DNA of 64,000 nt from Amoebidium appalachense (Eukaryota; Ichthyosporea). The position numbers and the translations under genes were made by a program. The notes beneath the pieces were generated by a model. The model made no database searches. It saw nothing but the letters and a program-made list of their open reading frames with translations, and was not told where the DNA came from. Below, piece by piece: positions 46,801 through 58,800 of the stretch (the first letter of the stretch is position 1; each line of letters begins with the position of its first letter). The stretch covers positions 8,184,001-8,248,000 of the forward strand of contig CAVNZM010000004.1 of the NCBI GenBank assembly GCA_963693365.1, given 5' to 3'.

Positions 46801-49800
46801 CATCATTGGCGGTCTGCTGAACGATACCAACGGCGACGGTCTGAAGGACGCCAACGACACCGGCCTGGGCAACGTCACTGTTCAGCTGGTGGCTCCCAAC
46901 GGCACGGTGGTTGCCGAGGTGCAGACGCTGCCCAACGGCGCGTTCATCATCCCGCCGATCAACTGCACGGACTGCACCATCCGGGTTGTTCCCGAGACGC
47001 TGCCCAACAACGCCAACCCCATTGCCGAGGTGCCTCTTGGCAATGGCACTGGCATTGTGGATGTGCCTCCCAATGGCACGCTGCCTGTTGATGTTGACTG
47101 CAACGGCACTGCCTGCACGTTCACCCCAGTGACTCCGCCGTCGCTGCCAGATATCACCGGCGCGATCTTCAATGACGCCAACAAGGATGGAGTGCGCGAC
47201 CCCACGGACCCTGTCCTGGGCAACGTGACTGTGCAGCTTGTGGACGCCAATGGCACGGTTGTTGGCGAGACACAGACACTGCCCAACGGCACGTTTGTGT
47301 TCCCCGACGTGCCCCCTGGCAACTACAGCATCCGTGTGGTGCCGGAGACGCTGCCCAGCAATGCGCAGGCCCCATCAGCCAACCTGCCCAGTGATGGTGG
47401 CAACAGCACGGTGGTTCCCATTGAGCCCAGCGGCGCCATCTCGGGAACTGAGGTTTGCACTGAGGCGTCTGGCTGCCTGTACGTCCCGGCGCCAGTGCCA
47501 ACAACCCCTGTTGTTGGGCCCATCATTGGCACTCTGCTGAACGACACGAACGGGGACGGGTTGAAGGATGCCAACGACACCGGCCTGGGCAACGTCACTG
47601 TTCAGCTGGTGGCTCCCAACGGCACGGTGGTTGCCGAGGTGCAGACGCTGCCCAACGGCGCGTTCATCATCCCGCCGATCAACTGCACGGACTGCACCAT
47701 CCGGGTTGTTCCCGAGACGCTGCCCAACAACGCCAACCCCATTGCCGAGGTGCCTCTTGGCAATGGCACTGGCATTGTGGATGTGCCTCCCAATGGCACG
47801 CTGCCTGTTGATGTTGACTGCAACGGCACTGCCTGCACGTTCACCCCAGTGACTCCGCCGTCGCTGCCAGATATCACCGGCGCGATCTTCAATGACGCCA
47901 ACAAGGATGGAGTGCGCGACCCCACGGACCCTGTCCTGGGCAACGTGACTGTGCAGCTTGTGGACGCCAATGGCACGGTTGTTGGCGAGACACAGACACT
48001 GCCCAACGGCACGTTTGTGTTCCCCGACGTGCCCCCTGGCAACTACAGCATCCGTGTGGTGCCGGAGACGCTGCCCAGCAATGCGCAGGCCCCGTCAGCC
48101 AACCTGCCCAGTGATGGTGGCAACAGCACGGTGGTTCCCATTGAGCCCAGCGGCGCCATCTCGGGAACTGAGGTTTGCACTGAGGCGTCTGGCTGCCTGT
48201 ACGTCCCGGCGCCAGTGCCAACAACCCCTGTTGTTGGGCCCATCATTGGCACTCTGCTGAACGATACCAACGGCGACGGTCTGAAGGACGCCAACGACAC
48301 CGGCCTGGGCAACGTCACTGTTCAGCTTGTGGCTCCCAACGGCACGGTGGTGGCCGAGGTGCAGACGCTGCCCAACGGCGCGTTCATCATCCCGCCGATC
48401 AACTGCACGGACTGCACCATCCGGGTTGTTCCCGAGACGCTGCCCAACAACGCCAACCCCATTGCCGAGGTGCCTCTTGGCAATGGCACTGGCATTGTGG
48501 ATGTGCCTCCCAATGGCACGCTGCCTGTTGATGTTGACTGCAACGGCACTGCCTGCACGTTCACCCCAGTGACTCCGCCGTCGCTGCCAGATATCACCGG
48601 CGCGATCTTCAATGACGCCAACAAGGATGGAGTGCGTGACCCCACGGACCCTGTCCTGGGCAACGTGACTGTGCAGCTGGTGGACGCCAATGGCAATGTT
48701 GTTGGAGAGACGCAGACTCTGCCGAACGGCTCATTTGCGTTCCCCGGTGTGGCCGTGGGCAACTATACCCTCCGGGTTGTGCCCTCAACTGTGCCCAGCA
48801 ACTCCGATGCCCCGTCGGCTTATCTGCCCACAGAAATCGGAGCCAAGGCTGTTGTGCCTGTAGGTGCCGATGGCAGCATTCCGGGCACCGAAGTGTGCAC
48901 AGAGGCAATTGGCTGCCTTTATTATCCGCCCCAGCCTGCATCGCTCAGTGGCACCCTGTTTGATGATATCAACGGGGATGGAGTCAGGGGCGCCAACGAC
49001 AGTGCACTGGCCAATGTCACTGTTCAGCTGGTGCTTCCCAACGGCACCGTGGTTGCTGAGGTGACTACGAATGCCAACGGCACGTTCACCTTCCCTCCAA
49101 TCGACTGTGCCGACTGTAAGTTGGTGGTCGATCAGACGACTTTGCCCCCTGGGGCCAAGGATCCGTCTGCGGAGATTAACCAGCCCGATGGCACCACGGC
49201 AACGGATGCCCTGGGACCGAACGGGACACTGCCGGGCACAGTGGATTGCACCCTGGGTGTGGGTTGCACATTCACACCTGTTCCAGCTGGAGTACCATTC
49301 ACAGGACAGATCATTAATGACCTGGGTGGTGATGGTGTGCGCAATGCCACTGACCCTGGCCTCGGTGGGGTGACAGTCCAGCTGGTGGATGCAAATGGCA
49401 ATGTTGTCGGGGAAGCTACCACGCTTCCAAACGGCACGTTTGTGTTCCCTGATGTGCCTCCCGGCAACTACAGCATCCGGGTGGATCCTGCCAGCCTACC
49501 TGCTGGAGTGACGGACCCAGCAGCGTACCTTCCCACAGAAGGTGGCCAGAATGCTGTGGCCCCAATCAACACGGACGGTTCGATCCTGGGCAAGGAGGTG
49601 TGTACGGGCAGCTCTGGGTGCTCGTTCTACCCTGCACCGAGCAGCCCGGTTACCGGCACCATCTTTGACGACACCAATGGCGATGGCATCCTCGGACCTA
49701 ATGACACGACTCTGGCCAACGTCACTGTGCAGCTGGTGCAGCCCAACGGCACTGTGATTGCTGTGGTGATCACGGACGCCAACGGGGACTTCACCTTCCC

Positions 49801-52800
49801 GCCTGTGGACTGCACGGACTGCAAGGTTGTGGTTGACCCGACCACGCTTCCCACCAGCACACAGGAGCCAACGGCGGAGCTGGTGCAGCCCAACGGTAAC
49901 AGGGTTACCGACCCCATCCAGGCGGACGGCTCGATGCCCGGCACTGTTGATTGCACCAAGCCCACTGGCTGCACGTACACGCCAGCACAGACGCTGCAAG
50001 GCGAGATCTTCAGTGATGCCAACAAGGACGGCGTGCACGACCCGACAGAGCCAGGCCTGGGCAACGTGACGGTGCAGCTTCTGGATTCCACCGGCAAGGT
50101 TGTAGGCGAGACACAGACTCTGCCCAATGGGTCGTTTGCCTTCCCCGATGTGCCTGTAGGTAACTACAGCATCCGTGTTGTTCCTGAGACTCTACCCAGC
50201 AATGCGCAGACCCCGTCTGCCTACCTGCCCAGCGAGGGTGGAAACAAGACGGTTGTGCCGGTTGAGCCCAATGGTGCCATCCCGGGTACGGAGGTGTGCA
50301 CGGAGGCATCTGGCTGCCTGTACTACCCAGCGCCCAAGCCCACCGGCACCATCTTCAACGACACGAACGGCGATGGGCTGCTTGGGCCCGAGGACCAGCC
50401 ACTGGCCAACGTCACGGTGCAGCTTGTGCATCCCAACGGCACTGTGATTGCCGTGGTGACCACTGACCCGAACGGAGGCTTCACCTTCCCGCCTGTGGAC
50501 TGTGTGGACTGCAAGATTGTTGTGGATCCCAGCACCCTCCCGGCCAACGCCACCAACCCATCCGCCGAGATTGTGCAGCCGACTGGCGAGACGATTACGG
50601 ACCCGATCAAGGATGACGGCTCCATCCCGGGCACTGTTGACTGCACCAAGCCCACCGGCTGCACGTACATGCCAGGGCAGATGCTGCAGGGCCAGATCTT
50701 CAATGATGCCAACAAGGATGGGGTGCGTGACCCTACGGACCCTGGCCTTGGCAACGTGACGGTGCAGCTGGTGGATGCCAACGGGAACGTTGTGGGCGAA
50801 GCACAGACTCTGTCCAACGGCTCATTTGCCTTCCCTGGTGTGCCTGTGGGCAACTACACCATCCGTGTTGTACCCGAGACGGTTCCAAGCAATGCACAGA
50901 CGCCGTCTGCATACCAGCCCACGGCGGGTGGCAACAGCACTGTGGTTCCCATTGAGCCCAGCGGGGCCATCCCGGGCAAGGAGGTGTGCACTGAGGCATC
51001 TGGCTGCCTGTACGCCCCGCCGCCAGTGCCACCGACCCCTGTTGTTGGGCCCATCATTGGCACTCTGCTGAACGACACGAACGGGGACGGGTTGAAGGAT
51101 GCCAACGACACCGGCCTGGGCAATGTCACTGTTCAGCTGGTGGCTCCCAACGGCACGGTGGTTGCCGAGGTGCAGACGCTGCCCAACGGCGCGTTCATCA
51201 TCCCGCCGATCAACTGCACGGACTGCACCATCCGGGTTGTTCCCGAGACGCTGCCCAACAACGCCAACCCCATTGCCGAGGTGCCTCTTGGCAATGGCAC
51301 TGGCATTGTGGATGTGCCTCCCAATGGCACGCTGCCTGTTGATGTTGACTGCAACGGCACTGCCTGCACGTTCACCCCAGTGACTCCGCCGTCGCTGCCA
51401 GATATCACCGGCGCGATCTTCAATGACGCCAACAAGGATGGAGTGCGCGACCCCACGGACCCTGTCCTGGGCAACGTGACTGTGCAGCTTGTGGACGCCA
51501 ATGGCACGGTTGTTGGCGAGACACAGACACTGCCCAACGGCACGTTTGTGTTCCCCGACGTGCCCCCTGGCAACTACAGCATCCGTGTGGTGCCGGAGAC
51601 GCTGCCCAGCAATGCGCAGGCCCCGTCAGCCAACCTGCCCAGTGATGGTGGCAACAGCACGGTGGTTCCCATTGAGCCCAGCGGCGCCATCTCGGGAACT
51701 GAGGTTTGCACTGAGGCGTCTGGCTGCCTGTACGTCCCGGCGCCAGTGCCAACAACCCCTGTTGTTGGGCCCATCATTGGCACTCTGCTGAACGACACGA
51801 ACGGGGACGGGTTGAAGGATGCCAACGACACCGGCCTGGGCAACGTCACTGTTCAGCTGGTGGCCCCCAACGGCACGGTGGTTGCCGAGGTGCAGACGCT
51901 GCCCAACGGCGCGTTCATCATCCCGCCGATCAACTGCACGGACTGCACCATCCGGGTTGTTCCCGAGACGCTGCCCAACAACGCCAACCCCATTGCCGAG
52001 GTGCCTCTTGGCAATGGCACTGGCATTGTGGATGTGCCTCCCAATGGCACGCTGCCTGTTGATGTTGACTGCAACGGCACTGCCTGCACGTTCACCCCAG
52101 TGACTCCGCCGTCGCTGCCAGATATCACCGGCGCGATCTTCAATGACGCCAACAAGGATGGAGTGCGCGACCCCACGGACCCTGTCCTGGGCAACGTGAC
52201 TGTGCAGCTTGTGGACGCCAATGGCACTGTTGTTGGCGAGACACAGACACTGCCCAACGGCACGTTTGTGTTCCCCGACGTGCCCCCTGGCAACTACAGC
52301 ATCCGTGTGGTGCCGGAGACGCTGCCCAGCAATGCGCAGGCCCCGTCAGCCAACCTGCCCAGTGATGGTGGCAACAGCACGGTGGTTCCCATTCAGCCCA
52401 GCGGCGCCATCTCGGGAACTGAGGTTTGCACTGAGGCGTCTGGCTGCCTGTACGTCCCGGCGCCAGTGCCATCAACCCCTGTTGTTGGGCCCATCATTGG
52501 CGCTCTGCTGAACGATACCAACGGCGACGGTCTGAAGGACGCCAACGACACCGGCCTGGGCAACGTCACTGTTCAGCTGGTGGCCCCCAACGGCACGGTG
52601 GTGGCCGAGGTGCAGACGCAGCCCAACGGCGCGTTCATCATCCCGCCGATCAACTGCACGGACTGCACCATCCGGGTTGTTCCCGAGACGCTGCCCAACA
52701 ACGCCAACCCCATTGCCGAGGTGCCTCTTGGCAATGGCACTGGCATTGTGGATGTGCCTCCCAATGGCACGCTGCCTGTTGATGTTGACTGCAACGGCAC

Positions 52801-55800
52801 TGCCTGCACGTTCACCCCAGTGACTCCGCCGTCGCTGCCAGATATCACCGGCGCGATCTTCAATGACGCCAACAAGGATGGAGTGCGCGACCCCACGGAC
52901 CCTGTCCTGGGCAACGTGACTGTGCAGCTTGTGGACGCCAATGGCACGGTTGTTGGCGAGACACAGACACTGCCCAACGGCACGTTTGTGTTCCCCGACG
53001 TGCCCCCTGGCAACTACAGCATCCGTGTGGTGCCGGAGACGCTGCCCAGCAATGCGCAGGCCCCGTCAGCCAACCTGCCCAGTGATGGTGGCAACAGCAC
53101 GGTGGTTCCCATTGAGCCCAGCGGCGCCATCTCGGGAACTGAGGTTTGCACTGAGGCGTCTGGCTGCCTGTACGTCCCGGCGCCAGTGCCAACAACCCCT
53201 GTTGTTGGGCCCATCATTGGCACTCTGCTGAACGACACGAACGGGGACGGGTTGAAGGATGCCAACGACACCGGCCTGGGCAACGTCACTGTTCAGCTGG
53301 TGGCTCCCAACGGCACGGTGGTTGCCGAGGTGCAGACGCTGCCCAACGGCGCGTTCATCATCCCGCCGATCAACTGCACGGACTGCACCATCCGGGTTGT
53401 TCCCGAGACGCTGCCCAACAACGCCAACCCCATTGCCGAGGTGCCTCTTGGCAATGGCACTGGCATTGTGGATGTGCCTCCCAATGGCACGCTGCCTGTT
53501 GATGTGGACTGCAACGGCACTGCCTGCACGTCCACTCCAGTGACTCCGCCGTCGCTGCCAGATATCACCGGCGCGATCTTCAATGACGCCAACAAGGATG
53601 GAGTGCGCGACCCCACGGACCCTGTCCTGGGCAACGTGACTGTGCAGCTGGTGGACGCCAATGGCACGGTTGTTGGCGAGACACAGACACTGCCCAACGG
53701 CACGTTTGTGTTCCCCGACATGCCCCCTGGCAACTACAGCGTCCGTGTGGTGCCGGAGACGCTGCCCAGCAATGCGCAGGCCCCGTCAGCCAACCTGCCC
53801 AGTGATGGTGGCAACAGCACGGTGGTTCCCATTGAGCCCAGCGGCGCCATCTCGGGAACTGAGGTTTGCACTGAGGCGTCTGGCTGCCTGTACGTCCCGG
53901 CGCCAGTGCCAACAACCCCTGTTGTTGGGCCCATCATTGGCACTCTGCTGAACGACACGAACGGGGACGGGTTGAAGGATGCCAACGACACCGGCCTGGG
54001 CAACGTCACTGTTCAGCTGGTGGCTCCCAACGGCACGGTGGTTGCCGAGGTGCAGACGCTGCCCAACGGCGCGTTCATCATCCCGCCGATCAACTGCACG
54101 GACTGCACCATCCGGGTTGTTCCCGAGACGCTGCCCAACAACACCAACCCCATTGCCGAGGTGCCTTTTGGCAATGGCACTGGCATTGTGGATGTGCCTC
54201 CCAATGGCACGCTGCCTGTTGATGTTGACTGCAACGGCACTGCCTGCACGTCCACTCCAGTGACTCCGCCGTCGCTGCCAGATATCACCGGCGCGATCTT
54301 CAATGACGCCAACAAGGATGGAGTGCGCGACCCCACGGACCCTGTCCTGGGCAACGTGACTGTGCAGCTGGTGGACGCCAATGGCACTGTTGTTGGCGAG
54401 ACACAGACACTGCCCAACGGCACGTTTGTGTTCCCCGACCTGCCCCCTGGCAACTACAGCGTCCGTGTGGTGCCGGAGACACTGCCCAGCAATGCGCAGG
54501 CCCCGTCAGCCAACCTGCCCAGTGATGGTGGCAACAGCACGGTGGTTCCCATTCAGCCCAGCGGCGCCATCTCGGGAACTGAGGTTTGCACTGAGGCGTC
54601 TGGCTGCCTGTACGTCCCGGTGCCAGTGCCATCAACCCCTGTTGTTGGGCCCATCATTGGCGGTCTGATGAACGATACCAACGGCGACGGTCTGAAGGAC
54701 GCCAACGACACCGGCCTGGGCAACGTCACTGTTCAGCTGGTGGCCCCCAACGGCACGGTGGTTGCCGAGGTGCAGACGCAGCCCAACGGCGCGTTCATCA
54801 TCCCGCCGATCAACTGCACGGACTGCACCATCCGGGTTGTTCCCGAGACGCTGCCCAACAACGCCAACCCCATTGCCGAGGTGCCTCTTGGCAATGGCAC
54901 TGGCATTGTGGATGTGCCTCCCAATGGCACGCTGCCTGTTGATGTTGACTGCAACGGCACTGCCTGCACGTTCACCCCAGTGACTCCGCCGTCGCTGCCA
55001 GATATCACCGGCGCGATCTTCAATGACGCCAACAAGGATGGAGTGCGCGACCCCACGGACCCTGTCCTGGGCAACGTGACTGTGCAGCTTGTGGACGCCA
55101 ATGGCACGGTTGTTGGCGAGACACAGACACTGCCCAACGGCACGTTTGTGTTCCCCGACGTGCCCCCTGGCAACTACAGCATCCGTGTGGTGCCGGAGAC
55201 GCTGCCCAGCAATGCGCAGGCCCCGTCAGCCAACCTGCCCAGTGATGGTGGCAACAGCACGGTGGTTCCCATTGAGCCCAGCGGCGCCATCTCGGGAACT
55301 GAGGTTTGCACTGAGGCGTCTGGCTGCCTGTACGTCCCGGCGCCAGTGCCAACAACCCCTGTTGTTGGGCCCATCATTGGCACTCTGCTGAACGACACGA
55401 ACGGGGACGGGTTGAAGGATGCCAACGACACCGGCCTGGGCAACGTCACTGTTCAGCTGGTGGCTCCCAACGGCACGGTGGTTGCCGAGGTGCAGACGCT
55501 GCCCAACGGCGCGTTCATCATCCCGCCGATCAACTGCACGGACTGCACCATCCGGGTTGTTCCCGAGACGCTGCCCAACAACGCCAACCCCATTGCCGAG
55601 GTGCCTCTTGGCAATGGCACTGGCATTGTGGATGTGCCTCCCAATGGCACGCTGCCTGTTGATGTTGACTGCAACGGCACTGCCTGCACGTTCACCCCAG
55701 TGACTCCGCCGTCGCTGCCAGATATCACCGGCGCGATCTTCAATGACGCCAACAAGGATGGAGTGCGCGACCCCACGGACCCTGTCCTGGGCAACGTGAC

Positions 55801-58800
55801 TGTGCAGCTTGTGGACGCCAATGGCACGGTTGTTGGCGAGACACAGACACTGCCCAACGGCACGTTTGTGTTCCCCGACGTGCCCCCTGGCAACTACAGC
55901 ATCCGTGTGGTGCCGGAGACGCTGCCCAGCAATGCGCAGGCCCCGTCAGCCAACCTGCCCAGTGATGGTGGCAACAGCACGGTGGTTCCCATTGAGCCCA
56001 GCGGCGCCATCTCGGGAACTGAGGTTTGCACTGAGGCGTCTGGCTGCCTGTACGTCCCGGCGCCAGTGCCAACAACCCCTGTTGTTGGGCCCATCATTGG
56101 CACTCTGCTGAACGATACGAACGGGGACGGGCTGAAGGATGCCAACGACACCGGCCTGGGCAACGTCACTGTTCAGCTGGTGGCTCCCAACGGCACGGTG
56201 GTGGCCGAGGTGCAGACGCTGCCCAACGGCGCGTTCATCATCCCGCCGATCAACTGCACGGACTGCACCATCCGGGTTGTTCCCGAGACGCTGCCCAACA
56301 ACGCCAACCCCATTGCCGAGGTGCCTCTTGGCAATGGCACTGGCATTGTGGATGTGCCTCCCAATGGCACGCTGCCTGTTGATGTTGACTGCAACGGCAC
56401 TGCCTGCACGTTCACCCCAGTGACTCCGCCGTCGCTGCCAGATATCACCGGCGCGATCTTCAATGACGCCAACAAGGATGGAGTGCGCGACCCCACGGAC
56501 CCTGTCCTGGGCAACGTGACTGTGCAGCTGGTGGACGCCAATGGCACGGTTGTTGGCGAGACACAGACACTGCCCAACGGCACGTTTGTGTTCCCCGACG
56601 TGCCCCCTGGCAACTACAGCATCCGTGTGGTGCCGGAGACGCTGCCCAGCAATGCGCAGGCCCCGTCAGCCAACCTGCCCAGTGATGGTGGCAACAGCAC
56701 GGTGGTTCCCATTGAGCCCAGCGGCGCCATCTCGGGAACTGAGGTTTGCACTGAGGCGTCTGGCTGCCTGTACGTCCCGGCGCCAGTGCCAACAACCCCT
56801 GTTGTTGGGCCCATCATTGGCACTCTGCTGAACGATACCAACGGCGACGGTCTGAAGGACGCCAACGACACCGGCCTGGGCAACGTCACTGTTCAGCTTG
56901 TGGCTCCCAACGGCACGGTGGTGGCCGAGGTGCAGACGCTGCCCAACGGCGCGTTCATCATCCCGCCGATCAACTGCACGGACTGCACCATCCGGGTTGT
57001 TCCCGAGACGCTGCCCAACAACGCCAACCCCATTGCCGAGGTGCCTCTTGGCAATGGCACTGGCATTGTGGATGTGCCTCCCAATGGCACGCTGCCTGTT
57101 GATGTTGACTGCAACGGCACTGCCTGCACGTTCACCCCAGTGACTCCGCCGTCGCTGCCAGATATCACCGGCGCGATCTTCAATGACGCCAACAAGGATG
57201 GAGTGCGCGACCCCACGGACCCTGTCCTGGGCAACGTGACTGTGCAGCTTGTGGACGCCAATGGCACGGTTGTTGGCGAGACACAGACACTGCCCAACGG
57301 CACGTTTGTGTTCCCCGACGTGCCCCCTGGCAACTACAGCATCCGTGTGGTGCCGGAGACGCTGCCCAGCAATGCGCAGGCCCCGTCAGCCAACCTGCCC
57401 AGTGATGGTGGCAACAGCACGGTGGTTCCCATTGAGCCCAGCGGCGCCATCTCGGGAACTGAGGTTTGCACTGAGGCGTCTGGCTGCCTGTACGTCCCGG
57501 CGCCAGTGCCAACAACCCCTGTTGTTGGGCCCATCATTGGCACTCTGCTGAACGACACGAACGGGGACGGGTTGAAGGATGCCAACGACACCGGCCTGGG
57601 CAACGTCACTGTTCAGCTGGTGGCTCCCAACGGCACGGTGGTTGCCGAGGTGCAGACGCTGCCCAACGGCGCGTTCATCATCCCGCCGATCAACTGCACG
57701 GACTGCACCATCCGGGTTGTTCCCGAGACGCTGCCCAACAACGCCAACCCCATTGCCGAGGTGCCTCTTGGCAATGGCACTGGCATTGTGGATGTGCCTC
57801 CCAATGGCACGCTGCCTGTTGATGTTGACTGCAACGGCACTGCCTGCACGTTCACCCCAGTGACTCCGCCGTCGCTGCCAGATATCACCGGCGCGATCTT
57901 CAATGACGCCAACAAGGATGGAGTGCGCGACCCCACGGACCCTGTCCTGGGCAACGTGACTGTGCAGCTTGTGGACGCCAATGGCACGGTTGTTGGCGAG
58001 ACACAGACACTGCCCAACGGCACGTTTGTGTTCCCCGACGTGCCCCCTGGCAACTACAGCATCCGTGTGGTGCCGGAGACGCTGCCCAGCAATGCGCAGG
58101 CCCCGTCAGCCAACCTGCCCAGTGATGGTGGCAACAGCACGGTGGTTCCCATTGAGCCCAGCGGCGCCATCTCGGGAACTGAGGTTTGCACTGAGGCGTC
58201 TGGCTGCCTGTACGTCCCGGCGCCAGTGCCAACAACCCCTGTTGTTGGGCCCATCATTGGCACTCTGCTGAACGATACCAACGGCGACGGTCTGAAGGAC
58301 GCCAACGACACCGGCCTGGGCAACGTCACTGTTCAGCTTGTGGCTCCCAACGGCACGGTGGTGGCCGAGGTGCAGACGCTGCCCAACGGCGCGTTCATCA
58401 TCCCGCCGATCAACTGCACGGACTGCACCATCCGGGTTGTTCCCGAGACGCTGCCCAACAACGCCAACCCCATTGCCGAGGTGCCTCTTGGCAATGGCAC
58501 TGGCATTGTGGATGTGCCTCCCAATGGCACGCTGCCTGTTGATGTTGACTGCAACGGCACTGCCTGCACGTCCACCCCAGTGACTCCGCCGTCGCTGCCA
58601 GATATCACCGGCGCGATCTTCAATGACGCCAACAAGGATGGAGTGCGCGACCCCACGGACCCTGTCCTGGGCAACGTGACTGTGCAGCTGGTGGACGCCA
58701 ATGGCACTGTTGTTGGCGAGACACAGACACTGCCCAACGGCACGTTTGTGTTCCCCGACGTGCCCCCTGGCAACTACAGCATCCGTGTGGTGCCGGAGAC

